DNA of 26,961 nucleotides. It comes from DAOUET01 sp034430155 (GTDB lineage Bacteria > Chloroflexota > Anaerolineae > Anaerolineales > UBA4823). Below the pieces are notes generated by a model, which did not search any database, had not been told where the DNA came from, and was given only the letters and a program-made list of their open reading frames with translations. Numbering within the stretch: position 1 is the stretch's first letter; the number at the start of each line of letters is the position of its first letter. The stretch spans positions 1 to 26,961 of the forward strand of contig DAOUET010000074.1 in assembly GCA_034430155.1 (NCBI GenBank). Reading direction: 5' to 3'. A program made the translations under genes and the position numbers. Below are positions 16,276-23,831 of this stretch, in pieces.

Positions 16276-16293
16276 CACGCGCAAACGCGCGTG
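16276..16293 (+). promoter_or_regulatory. GC-rich hairpin just upstream of the MDR dehydrogenase
   Basis: CACGCGC and GCGCGTG pair perfectly around AAAC, ending 11 bases before ATG 16305 and directly before the AGAGGTG ribosome site. No T run follows, so it is not a standard terminator. It may affect translation or be the end of a terminator-like remnant. The rest of 16132-16275 holds no gene, only a 14-base palindrome (CCCTTTGCAAAGGG, 16165-16178) of unknown role. Confidence 0.4.
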
Positions 16294-16304
16294 AGAGGTG
16301 ACCG

Positions 16305-17327
16305 ATGCGAGCTCTGTGGGGCAAAGCGCCTTTCCAGTTTGACTTGCGCGAGGTGCCGACGCCCACGCCCAACCTGGGTGAAGTACTGGTGCGGGTTACC
16401 GGGTGTGGAATCTGCGGAACTGATCTGCACTTTTTGCGCGCGATGAATCGCGATTGGACACCGTTGGGTCACGAAATCTCCGGGCGCGTCGAGGAGGTCG
16501 GCGCGGGTGTCAGCCGTTTGGGCGTCGGCGATTCAGTCATCATCGAGAACAACACCGGTTGCGGAGTTTGCGATGCCTGCAAGAACGGCGAAAGCCGCTA
16601 CTGCCGCAGCATCTGGACGTTTATGAACGATCGAGCCGGGATAGGCGATTACGTATGCGTCCCGGAAGCATCGCTACAAAAATATTGCAACCTCACGCCG
16701 CGCCAAGCCAGCCTCGCAGAACCGCTTACTGTCGCGATCGACGTAACGCTGTGTGCCGACATTCCGCTCAACGGCGAGGTCGCGGTCTGGGGCACGGGTC
16801 CCATCGGGATTATGGCGTGCCAAATCGCGAAACTCCGCGGCGCACGGCGCGTGTTTCTCGTTGGCTCGCCCCGCGACAACCCGCGCAACTGTTTCCGGCT
16901 TGAACGCGCGCGCGAGTTTGGCGCGGATGTGACGATCAGCGGAAACGAGAATGCCGTGGACGAAATCAAACGCGCCACCAACGATGGCGTGGATCGCGTG
17001 CTGATGACCGCGCCGCCCACCGCAATTCCTGACGCTCTGCGCGCTTGTCGCTTTGGTGGAACTGTTGCGCTGATTGGCCTGGAAGAGCGTGTGGGCGAGA
17101 CGGTCGAGCTGGACATCAATGCATTTCATTTCCAGAAACTGCAATTGCGCGCCTCGCACGCGATCCCCAATCACTATTTTCCCATCGCGCTCGATCTGCT
17201 TGCGCGGTGCGTCATTAATCCAGATCGGTTGATCACCCACGTTTTCCAGCTAAATGAATTTCGCCGCGCCTTTGAAACAGCGAACCATCCGGACGAACGC
17301 GTCGGCAAGGTGGTGGTCGAACCGTAG
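16305..17327 (+). CDS. Zinc-dependent medium-chain dehydrogenase, sugar/polyol type
   Basis: A 340-residue medium-chain dehydrogenase/reductase related to sorbitol, threonine and galactitol dehydrogenases. Catalytic zinc ligands are C37 (GCGICGTD) and H56-E57 (LGHE), with a downstream AEPLTVAID. Structural zinc ligands are C86, C89, C92 and C100. The nucleotide-binding loop is GTGPIG at about residues 164-169. It probably oxidises a sugar or polyol hydroxyl with NAD(P). Given the lactonase, KDG kinase and KDPG aldolase downstream, oxidation of an aldose to its lactone is a reasonable guess but not proved. ATG 16305 follows AGAGGTG. It is the first gene of the GC-rich, plus-strand block. Confidence 0.9.
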   Translation: MRALWGKAPFQFDLREVPTPTPNLGEVLVRVTGCGICGTDLHFLRAMNRDWTPLGHEISGRVEEVGAGVSRLGVGDSVIIENNTGCGVCDACKNGESRYCRSIWTFMNDRAGIGDYVCVPEASLQKYCNLTPRQASLAEPLTVAIDVTLCADIPLNGEVAVWGTGPIGIMACQIAKLRGARRVFLVGSPRDNPRNCFRLERAREFGADVTISGNENAVDEIKRATNDGVDRVLMTAPPTAIPDALRACRFGGTVALIGLEERVGETVELDINAFHFQKLQLRASHAIPNHYFPIALDLLARCVINPDRLITHVFQLNEFRRAFETANHPDERVGKVVVEP

Positions 17328-17349
17328 TCTACCGCGTCAAGGTTGATCC

Positions 17350-17931
17350 ATGAAACAACGTCCCTTCACTTTGTCGATCTCAGTGACTGACGGAACTCTA
17401 TCCGAATACGATAACCACATCGTTCGTCGCTTGTCTGCGATGGAAGGGCAGTATCTGGACGAGCAGGCGTACACGGGGGTGCTCAGCCAAGACCCGGTGC
17501 TCTACGAGGTGTATGAAATCAAGCGCCCCGAGTCGGCGGGCGAGTTGATGCACGGCATCACTATCGTCCACCCGGGCAAAGTCGGTGCCGAGTATTTTAT
17601 GACCAAGGGACATTTCCATACTGTGCTCGACACCGCCGAAGTCTATTATTGTTTGAAAGGCGAAGGCGCGATGGTGATGGAAACGCCGGAGGGTGAGTGG
17701 TCGGTTGAAGAATTGCGCCCTGGTCGCGTGCTCTACGTGCCGCCGCGCTGGGCGCATCGTTCGGTCAACACCGGGCAGCGCGAAGACCTCGTCACGTTCT
17801 TCATCTACCCGGGAAACGCGGGGCACGATTACGGCTCAATCGAGCAGCAGGGCTTTCGCAAATTAGTTGTGGAAAACGATGGTCGCGCGCAGATCATTGA
17901 TAATCCACGTTGGAGTCCACAAGAAAGGTAG
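17350..17931 (+). CDS. Glucose-6-phosphate isomerase, archaeal cupin type
   Basis: A 193-residue cupin enzyme of the metal-dependent phosphoglucose isomerase family best known from Thermococcales. It interconverts glucose 6-phosphate and fructose 6-phosphate. The four metal ligands fall at exactly the Pyrococcus furiosus numbers: H88 and H90 in TKGHFH, E97 in TAEVYY, and H136 in PPRWAHRSVNTG. Length matches the archaeal enzymes, and there is no resemblance to the large bacterial PGI. The start is ATG 17350, 22 bases after the dehydrogenase stop. The hydroxyacid dehydrogenase follows after 4 bases. In this setting it may act on another sugar phosphate, but the complete active site supports PGI. 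Confidence 0.9.
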   Translation: MKQRPFTLSISVTDGTLSEYDNHIVRRLSAMEGQYLDEQAYTGVLSQDPVLYEVYEIKRPESAGELMHGITIVHPGKVGAEYFMTKGHFHTVLDTAEVYYCLKGEGAMVMETPEGEWSVEELRPGRVLYVPPRWAHRSVNTGQREDLVTFFIYPGNAGHDYGSIEQQGFRKLVVENDGRAQIIDNPRWSPQER

Positions 17932-17935
17932 GTAG

Positions 17936-18913
17936 ATGATTCACGATCTCAAGTCTTGTCGAGTCCTCGTGACCCCGACGTCTTACGGTAAGAATGATCC
18001 GCGACTGCGCAACGAGATAGAAGCCGCCGTTGGCCAAGTGATCTACAATCCTTTTGAACGTCCGCTCACCTCGACGGAGGTAGGCGCTCTACTGACCAGA
18101 TGCGATGGGTATATCGCCGGTTTGGATTACATCGACCGCGCAGTGATTGAAAGAGCTGACCAACTCAAGGTCATTGCCCGGTATGGCGTAGGCGTAGATC
18201 GGATTGACCTATCAGCTGCAGCTGAAAAATCGATTGTTGTCACCAACACACCCTTTGCCAACGCAATCTCGGTGGCTGAATTGACAATTGGCATGATGCT
18301 TGCGCTGGCGCGCTCGATCCCCGCCCGCGCGGCAGAGACGCGCGCGGGCGGCTGGCTACGCATTGCCGGCGTCACGCTCGAAGGGAAAACGGTTGGGCTG
18401 ATCGGTTTGGGTGCCATTGGCAAGCAAGTCGCGCTGCGCTTGCGCGCCTTCAATTGCACACTGATCGCCCACGATCCCGCGGCGGACGCGGAGTTTGCCG
18501 CTGCAAATCGAATCGAACTGGCGGCGCTCGATGAAGTGATATCCCGCGCCGATTTTCTATTGCTCCACTGTCCGCTCCTCCCGACGACACGCAGCATGGT
18601 GAACGCATCGTTTCTCGCGCAAGTCAAGCCCGGCGCGTTTCTCATCAACACTGCGCGTGGTGAACTCATTGATGAAGCCGCGCTGCTTGAAGCATTGCGG
18701 AGCGGGCACCTGCGCGGTGCAGCGCTGGACGCGTTCGCCCTGGAGCCGCCGGGGAAAGACAATCCACTATTGACGCTGCCTCAGGTGATTGCGACGCCGC
18801 ACTGCGGTGCTCATACCGATGGTGCGATGAACGCAATGGGCTGGGGCGCGTTGCGCGATTGTTTGGCTGTACTCCGGGGCGAAAAACCGGCGTACCCCGT
18901 CAATCTAAAATAG
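17936..18913 (+). CDS. D-2-hydroxyacid dehydrogenase, phosphoglycerate-dehydrogenase-like
   Basis: A 325-residue NAD-dependent 2-hydroxyacid dehydrogenase with no ACT or regulatory domain, so it is shorter than biosynthetic SerA. ARYGVGVDRIDL and the AISVAELTIGMML helix are SerA-like. The dinucleotide loop is GLGAIG at 157-162, and the catalytic residues are R241 (NTARGELID), E270 and H289 (ATPHCGAH). It probably reduces or oxidises a C3-C6 2-keto or hydroxy acid arising in the pathway. Serine synthesis is less likely given the cluster and missing regulatory domain. It starts 4 bases after the PGI stop (ATG 17936). Confidence 0.88.
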   Translation: MIHDLKSCRVLVTPTSYGKNDPRLRNEIEAAVGQVIYNPFERPLTSTEVGALLTRCDGYIAGLDYIDRAVIERADQLKVIARYGVGVDRIDLSAAAEKSIVVTNTPFANAISVAELTIGMMLALARSIPARAAETRAGGWLRIAGVTLEGKTVGLIGLGAIGKQVALRLRAFNCTLIAHDPAADAEFAAANRIELAALDEVISRADFLLLHCPLLPTTRSMVNASFLAQVKPGAFLINTARGELIDEAALLEALRSGHLRGAALDAFALEPPGKDNPLLTLPQVIATPHCGAHTDGAMNAMGWGALRDCLAVLRGEKPAYPVNLK

Positions 18914-18933
18914 TAAAAAAGGATCAGGCATTT

Positions 18934-19896
18934 GTGGTAGAAAATACTGCACAATACCAAATCGTCGCTAAACCGCAACCTACTTTTTATTTTATCGGCG
19001 TCACGACGACCAAATCATCCATTATGAAAGTCTTCCCGTTGTGGACCAAAGAACTGGGCCGTCCCGAAGTGGTAATGGAAGGCGTTGATCTGAAATTGCA
19101 CGACATGTTCAAGGCGTACCGGCAGGCGGTCGCGCAAATTAAGTACGATCCCAACTCACTCGGCGCGCTTGTCACCGCGCACAAGATCAGTCTCTACAAA
19201 GCCGCGCGCGACCTGTTCGACTATCTCGACCCATACGCGCAAATCTGCGGCGAGGTCTCGTGCATTTCCAAACGTGATGGCGCGCTCGAAGGGCACGCCA
19301 AAGACCCGATCACCTCTGGTCTAAGTCTTGACGCGATCCTGGGTGATAATTATTTTGCGCGCACTGGCGGTGCAGTTCTTTCGTTTGGTCCCGGTGGCTC
19401 GACGACCGCGATTGCACTGCACCTCATTAACAAACCGAGCGTGAGTGACCGCCCACGCCGTTTCGTCATCGTCGGCCGCTCCGCGAGCAGCATCGAGCGA
19501 CTAGAGCGGACTTTGGCAAGCTTGAAAGCAGATATTGTCTTTGAGTACATCCTAAGCGAAGACCCGAAGCGCAACGATGCTATCATGGAGCAAATGCCGC
19601 CAGCAAGCATCATCATCAACGCGACCGGGATGGGCAAAGACTTGCCGGGTTCGCCAATTACCGACCAGGGCGTCTTTCCGGTGAACGGCATCGCGTGGGA
19701 GTTGAATTATCGCGGCGAACTTGGTTTCATGCATCAGGCGCGCGCCCAAAGCGAGACGAGAAAGGTTCGCGTCGAAGATGGATGGCTGTATTTTTTGCAT
19801 GGCTGGACACAAGTGGTCGCTCAAGTCTATCACCAGGAAATTGTAGGCGAGCGGTTTGATCGCCTCGCCGCGATTGCAGGAGAGATTGCTCGATGA
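18934..19896 (+). CDS. Divergent shikimate-dehydrogenase-family protein
   Basis: A 320-residue protein related to AroE. Family features visible are a VTAHK segment carrying K84 where AroE has its catalytic Lys, the DPITSGLSLDAIL region, a nucleotide-binding turn written as FGPGGSTTA rather than the usual GAGGA, and NATGMG for the normal NxT loop. These deviations, and the sugar context, argue for a substrate other than shikimate. A GTG at 18934 is my choice because AAAAGG lies about 12 bases and AGG about 6 bases upstream; a longer frame starting at 18859 would overlap the previous gene by 55 bases. The stop overlaps the next ATG (ATGA), so the next gene was translationally coupled before it broke. 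Confidence 0.75.
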   Translation: MVENTAQYQIVAKPQPTFYFIGVTTTKSSIMKVFPLWTKELGRPEVVMEGVDLKLHDMFKAYRQAVAQIKYDPNSLGALVTAHKISLYKAARDLFDYLDPYAQICGEVSCISKRDGALEGHAKDPITSGLSLDAILGDNYFARTGGAVLSFGPGGSTTAIALHLINKPSVSDRPRRFVIVGRSASSIERLERTLASLKADIVFEYILSEDPKRNDAIMEQMPPASIIINATGMGKDLPGSPITDQGVFPVNGIAWELNYRGELGFMHQARAQSETRKVRVEDGWLYFLHGWTQVVAQVYHQEIVGERFDRLAAIAGEIAR

Positions 19897-19979
19897 AACG
19901 ATTCATCCTTGCGCATGATCTAGGCACCACCGGCAACAAAGCCACTTTGTTTGACGACGAGGGGCGGCTGATGCGCTGG
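19893..19979 (+). pseudogene. FGGY sugar kinase, N-terminal remnant
   Basis: ATG 19893 overlaps the preceding stop and encodes MKRFILAHDLGTTGNKATL, the unmistakable first strand and phosphate loop of FGGY kinases such as xylulokinase. Family similarity is lost after about 28 codons, near GRLMRW. The frame then runs into an unrelated gene fragment and stops about 24 codons later. A complete kinase would need about 450 more residues. The start and translational coupling are preserved, so the damage is a deletion from inside the gene into the next one. Confidence 0.8.
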
Positions 19980-20365
19980 ATATTTGTCCGTTCGCCATTC
20001 CGCCGGTGCGTGTATTCATACTGCACGACATGGCGGAGATGCTGCGCGCGGTGACCGGTTGGGAAACATCAACGCACGAACTCTGGCGGTTCGGCGAGCG
20101 GCGTCTTCACCTGATGCGCGTTTACAATTTGCGCGAGGGTCTCAGGGCGGCGGACGACACACTGCCCACGCGTTTTTTCGATGAGCCGATTCGCAAGTCG
20201 GGGCGCTTCGACGGCAAGCGTCTCGACCGCCAACAGTTTGCCCGCGCCGTGCAGATGTACTATCGGATGATGAGATGGGACGACGCTGGACGCCCGCGCT
20301 GTGAAACCCTGCTTGACCATCATCTCGAGTGGACAGTCGAAGAAGGACATACGGAACGAACGTGA
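19979..20365 (+). pseudogene. Aldehyde:ferredoxin oxidoreductase, C-terminal remnant
   Basis: In the second frame, from about DICPFAIPP onward, 128 codons match the last domain of tungsten-containing aldehyde ferredoxin oxidoreductases: AEMLRAVTGW, GERRLHLMRVYNLREGL, DDTLPTRFFDEP, and the final MYYRMMRWDDAGRP. A full enzyme is about 600-700 residues. The tungstopterin and Fe4S4-binding domains are gone. The C-terminal reading frame itself is undamaged to its TGA, so the loss is recent or the deletion is single. This shows that an AOR gene once followed the FGGY kinase. Confidence 0.8.
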
Positions 20366-20367
20366 GA

Positions 20368-20410
20368 GATAGGCCTGACAGGTTTTGTGAAACATGTCAG
20401 GCCGCCTATC
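20368..20410 (+). terminator. Long hairpin between the AOR remnant and the epimerase gene
   Basis: GATAGG, CCTGACA and GTTT on the left pair with AAAC, TGTCAGG and CCTATC on the right, 17 pairs in all. There is one G-A mismatch, one 3-base bulge (CCG) and a TGTG loop. CAATCTGTTTTC follows, a poor T run. It begins 2 bases after the AOR stop and ends 25 bases before the next start, so it probably ends the upstream transcript or processes it. A mobile palindromic repeat is the alternative. Confidence 0.6.
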
Positions 20411-20435
20411 CAATCTGTTTTCGCAGGAGGTTACC

Positions 20436-21284
20436 ATGCCCAAGTACGGCGCGCATGCATTTGTCTGGGTTGACGAGTGGACGACAGAAAAAGGCAACCA
20501 CGCGATTGCTGAGGCAGGTCGGCAGGGATACGATTTTATCGAAATTCCTCTGCTAAAGCCGCACGAGTTTGACGCGGCAGCGCACAAGCAGGCGCTCGCA
20601 CGTGCTGGCATTTACGCGACCGCATCGCTCGTGTTGCCGAATGACGCACACATGCCCGCCCAGCCCAAGCGGGCAAAGGAATTTTTGATCAGCGCGCTGG
20701 ATAAGCTTGAAGCCATCGGCGGCAATTATCTCTGTGGGTGCATCGCGTACGCGCTCGGTCTGTTCACTGGCGCGCCGCCAACTAACGCCGAACGGCAGAC
20801 GGTGATCCAAGTGCTGGGCGAAGTCGCGACAGACGCTAAAAAGCGCGGCGTCACATTGGGACTTGAGGTGGTTAATCGTCACGAAGGTTATGTATACAAT
20901 TCGCTTGCCGATGGCCGTGCGACGATCAAAGCAATTGGCGCGGACAACATCCAACTCCACGCCGATACCTATCACATGAACATCGAAGAGGAAGGATTTT
21001 ACAAACCACTCATCGAGTGTGCCGATGTGCTCGGGTACATTCACATGAGCGAGAGCCATCGCGGGCGATTGGGAACCGGTACCGTCAACTGGGACGAGGT
21101 ATTTCGCGGTCTAGCGGATGCTCACTACAAGAGACCGCTGGTGCTGGAAGCGTTTACTGCAATTAATCCAGAGCTGATTGCGGCAACCCGCTTGTGGCGT
21201 CCCCCCAAGGATGCCCCAACCGTGATCGCGAGCGAGGGGCTCGTTTTCATGCAACAAGGTGCCAAGCGGGTCAGGCTGAACTGA
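20436..21284 (+). CDS. Sugar isomerase/epimerase, D-tagatose 3-epimerase-like
   Basis: A 282-residue TIM-barrel protein of the AP-endonuclease-2-like family. The four metal ligands of ketose 3-epimerases fit a constant offset of 8 from the Pseudomonas cichorii D-tagatose 3-epimerase numbers: E144 (GLEVVNR), D177 (LHADTYHMN), H203 (YIHMSESHRG) and E238 (VLEAF). The first residues (MPKYGAHAFVW) are typical. ATG 20436 is preceded by AGGAGG with 5 bases spacing. It probably epimerises a free or phosphorylated ketose. Which one is unknown, and the family also holds isomerases such as hydroxypyruvate isomerase. Confidence 0.87.
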   Translation: MPKYGAHAFVWVDEWTTEKGNHAIAEAGRQGYDFIEIPLLKPHEFDAAAHKQALARAGIYATASLVLPNDAHMPAQPKRAKEFLISALDKLEAIGGNYLCGCIAYALGLFTGAPPTNAERQTVIQVLGEVATDAKKRGVTLGLEVVNRHEGYVYNSLADGRATIKAIGADNIQLHADTYHMNIEEEGFYKPLIECADVLGYIHMSESHRGRLGTGTVNWDEVFRGLADAHYKRPLVLEAFTAINPELIAATRLWRPPKDAPTVIASEGLVFMQQGAKRVRLN

Positions 21285-21307
21285 TACCATGAGGGAGAGA
21301 ATGTACG

Positions 21308-21961
21308 GTGCGTATTTTCATTGATAGTGCTGACATCCAAACTGTTGAGAAAGCCCTGAAAAGCGGGTATGTTTACGGCGTCACGACTAATCCCACTCTA
21401 CTGAAACGCGCAAGTGTACACGTACAGCAAGTGATGCCTCTCGCAAAGCAAATCCTTGAACTTGGCGCACGCGAGTTGCATCTGCAAGTTTACTCAGAGG
21501 ATACGAGTCAAATATTCCAGGATGCCACACGATTGGTAGAAATCGATCCGACGCGCGTGGTTATCAAGATTCCCGCCACAGCGGCTGGGTACGCGCCGAG
21601 CGCGCAGCTGGCTTTGCAGGGAGTACGCGTAACTCTGACCGCGGTCTACACGGTCGCGCAAGCCATTCTTGCTCAAAGTGTCGGCGCGCGATACATCGCC
21701 GTCTACCTCGGCCGCATGCGCGACGATGGACTGGACGCGCTCGCATTAGTTGGGAAAATGCAATGTACGCTGAACGCGCAGCGCGCGTCAGTCGAAATTT
21801 TGGCTGCCAGCGTCCACTCACCGGCTGAAGAAGAAGCGGTTGCCGAGTTACAAGTCGCAGCCGTCACACTGCCTCTCGCAGTATTGCAACAATTGCCGGA
21901 ATCACCAAGAACAATGGCTGCGGTGGCGGCGTTCACCGATGCCACTAAGTCACTGCAGTGA
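21308..21961 (+). CDS. Transaldolase / fructose-6-phosphate aldolase family (FSA/TalC)
   Basis: A 217-residue class I aldolase of the small transaldolase family, which forms decameric rings. The N-terminal strand MRIFIDSADI, the VTTNPTLL motif and the Schiff-base lysine K87 (VVIKIPAT) are in place, and the length equals FsaA/TalC. It could act as a transaldolase linking sugar phosphates or as an aldolase splitting fructose 6-phosphate-like ketoses. The family boundary cannot be resolved by eye. The start is GTG 21308 with GGGAG about 10 bases upstream. It lies 23 bases after the epimerase and 12 before the lactonase gene. Confidence 0.9.
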   Translation: MRIFIDSADIQTVEKALKSGYVYGVTTNPTLLKRASVHVQQVMPLAKQILELGARELHLQVYSEDTSQIFQDATRLVEIDPTRVVIKIPATAAGYAPSAQLALQGVRVTLTAVYTVAQAILAQSVGARYIAVYLGRMRDDGLDALALVGKMQCTLNAQRASVEILAASVHSPAEEEAVAELQVAAVTLPLAVLQQLPESPRTMAAVAAFTDATKSLQ

Positions 21962-21973
21962 ATTGAGGATACG

Positions 21974-22936
21974 GTGCCGTTTAATATAGAAATCATTCGC
22001 ACCGTGCGAGGCGACATCAAGCCATCAGATCTCGGCAGGACGAATGTCCATGAGCATTTGCTGATGCGTTCGCCGCTCTTGCGTGGCGACGAGTTGGATG
22101 ATGTGGAGCGATCCACTGTCGAAGCCACTGAGATGCGAAACGCCGGCATGGACGCGCTCGTCGAACTGACGCCGATTGGACTTGGAAGAGATCCGCGAAA
22201 TGTGGCAAAGATCGCGGAGCGCAGTGGCTTGCATATCGTGCTTGCCACCGGTATTCATCAGCAAGCACACTATTCGCCGGAGCACTGGATTCATCGTATT
22301 GGTACAGATCAGCTAGCCGAGTTATTCATCTGCGACATCACTGAAGGTTGCGATAGCGCAGACTATGGCGGACCACACGAACACCCGACTACCATTCGCG
22401 CCGGCGTCATCAAGGTCGGTGCTGGGTATTGGCGAATTTCGCCGCTTGAACGTCGCGTGTTCGAGGCAGCAGGCAAGGCACACCGGCATTCTGGCGCACC
22501 GATCGCTTGCCACTTGGAAATGGGCACCGCGGCGTGGGAAGTGTTGGATATTTTGAAGGCAGGGGGCGTGCCGCCGCAGTGTGTCATGCTCTCACACGTC
22601 GACCGCAATCCCGATCCGGGGTTGCACGCGGAGTTAGCAGCCGCGGGCGCGTACATTGGCTACGACGGAATGGCGCGCGCCAAGTACTGGCCCGATTCGA
22701 CCATCTTGGATTGTCTGCTCCAGGTCGCGTCGCGCGGTGGTGCAGAGCGTATCATGCTCGGTGGCGATGTGGCGCGGCGATCCTCGTTTCACGCATACGG
22801 TGGCATGCCGGGACTGGCGTATCTGCCGCAGCGATTCATTCCGCGGCTGCGGGAAAGCGGGGGCGAGGAACTCGTGCAACAGATTCTCGTTACCAATCCG
22901 GCGCGTTTCCTGGCATTTGCGCCAAACGCAATTTGA
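21974..22936 (+). CDS. Phosphotriesterase-family hydrolase, probable sugar lactonase
   Basis: A 320-residue amidohydrolase-fold enzyme of the phosphotriesterase family. Metal ligands are seen in order: H26 and H28 (TNVHEHLL), the carboxylatable K147 (AGVIKVGAGY), H180 (IACHLEMGT), H208 (LSHVDRN) and D265 (MLGGDVAR). Several characterised relatives hydrolyse lactones, including sugar lactones. A lactonase after the MDR dehydrogenase would fit an oxidative sugar pathway. True phosphotriesterase activity is not implied. GTG 21974 is the start, 12 bases after the transaldolase, with TGAGGA upstream. Confidence 0.87.
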   Translation: MPFNIEIIRTVRGDIKPSDLGRTNVHEHLLMRSPLLRGDELDDVERSTVEATEMRNAGMDALVELTPIGLGRDPRNVAKIAERSGLHIVLATGIHQQAHYSPEHWIHRIGTDQLAELFICDITEGCDSADYGGPHEHPTTIRAGVIKVGAGYWRISPLERRVFEAAGKAHRHSGAPIACHLEMGTAAWEVLDILKAGGVPPQCVMLSHVDRNPDPGLHAELAAAGAYIGYDGMARAKYWPDSTILDCLLQVASRGGAERIMLGGDVARRSSFHAYGGMPGLAYLPQRFIPRLRESGGEELVQQILVTNPARFLAFAPNAI

Positions 22937-23120
22937 AGGGTCCGTTCATAAGGAGGTATAAACATAACTGGCGTTACATACAATTCAACCGAACAAGCTA
23001 TTTTCTAAGTGAAGGGTGGATCTCGTGTGATGCTATTGTCGAACCCGAAGAGATTCAAAACGAGAAAGAAGCTGACAATCGGGTTGACCGATTTGTCCTC
23101 AGTTTGATGGAGGAATGACT
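22937..23120 (+). pseudogene. Possible gene remnant behind a Shine-Dalgarno without a start
   Basis: A perfect AAGGAGG (22950-22956) stands where a gene should begin, but what follows is TATAAACATAACT with no ATG, GTG or TTG in range. Downstream, one frame stays open to a TGA at 23116-23118 and reads EGWISCDAIVEPEEIQNEK then DRFVLSLMEE, with the next gene's ribosome site inside its last codons. This looks like the tail of a gene whose start is deleted. I do not recognise the family. The bases are also poorer in GC than the neighbours. Confidence 0.35.
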
Positions 23121-23804
23121 ATGGCACGCTTTTCAAGACTCGAAGTACTGAACACTATTGTGGAAACAGGGCTGGTTCCGGTTTTCTATCACTCGGATGT
23201 CGCAGTCGCGAAGAAAATTGCCGAGGCAGTTGCCGCGGGTGGTGCACGCGTCCTCGAGTTCACGAACCGCGGTGACTTTGCGCCGCTTGTTTTCACCGAA
23301 CTATCACAGTATCTCGCCAAAGCAAATCCCAAGATCATTCTAGGCGTTGGCTCGGTCATGGATGCCCCGACCGCAGCGTTGTACATCGCGAGCGGCGCGA
23401 ACTTTGTCGTCGGTCCGATTCTGAATCCCGAAGTGGCACGATTGTGCAATCGCCGCAAGATCGCCTACAGTCCCGGCTGCGGATCTGCCTCGGAGATCGC
23501 CCAAGCCGAGGAGTTGGGGGTGGAAATCGTCAAGGTTTTTCCCGGCGACTCGGTCGGCGGTCCCGATTTCGTCAAAGCGATCCTGGCTCCGTGTCCCTGG
23601 ACGCGTCTCATGCCGACCGGTGGCGTGGAGACGACGAAAGAGAGCATTACGGCGTGGTTCAAGGCGGGCATCACCGCCGCGGGCATCGGTAGCAACTTGA
23701 TCAGGAAAGATCTCGTCGCGGCCGGAAACTACGCGGCGATCACTGCCAAGACCGCCGAAGTACTTTCTTGGATTCGCGAAGTACGGAGCGAGATGAAGGA
23801 GTAA
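23121..23804 (+). CDS. eda: 2-dehydro-3-deoxyphosphogluconate (KDPG) aldolase family
   Basis: A 227-residue class I aldolase that splits KDPG (or KDPGal/KHG) into pyruvate and glyceraldehyde 3-phosphate. E46 in VLEFTNRG is the general base and K138 in IVKVFPG the Schiff-base lysine. SPGCGSASEIAQAEELG and MPTGGV are the other signatures. The N-terminus (VETGLVPVFYHSD) is family-like. ATG 23121 is chosen because GGAGG is 7 bases upstream; an ATG 6 bases earlier is almost on top of that site. It lies next to the KDG kinase, so the pair forms the lower Entner-Doudoroff arm. KDPGal specificity is possible. Confidence 0.9.
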   Translation: MARFSRLEVLNTIVETGLVPVFYHSDVAVAKKIAEAVAAGGARVLEFTNRGDFAPLVFTELSQYLAKANPKIILGVGSVMDAPTAALYIASGANFVVGPILNPEVARLCNRRKIAYSPGCGSASEIAQAEELGVEIVKVFPGDSVGGPDFVKAILAPCPWTRLMPTGGVETTKESITAWFKAGITAAGIGSNLIRKDLVAAGNYAAITAKTAEVLSWIREVRSEMKE

Positions 23805-23831
23805 GATGCGCAAAACCGAGGAAAGGAAGAT

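Noticed and set aside
16649..17240. Long minus-strand frames inside the MDR dehydrogenase
   Set aside because: High-GC DNA has few stop codons on the opposite strand. The sense frame carries both zinc sites and the nucleotide-binding loop.
20069..20611. Minus-strand frame across the AOR remnant and epimerase start
   Set aside because: It has no recognised domain, and the sense strand shows AOR and epimerase signatures plus a good ribosome site.
22507..22949. Plus-strand open frame overlapping the phosphotriesterase-family gene
   Set aside because: It is a shadow in GC-rich coding DNA, full of Arg and Ala, with no family motif. The phosphotriesterase frame has all its metal ligands. Only the portion after 22,950 is of possible interest.
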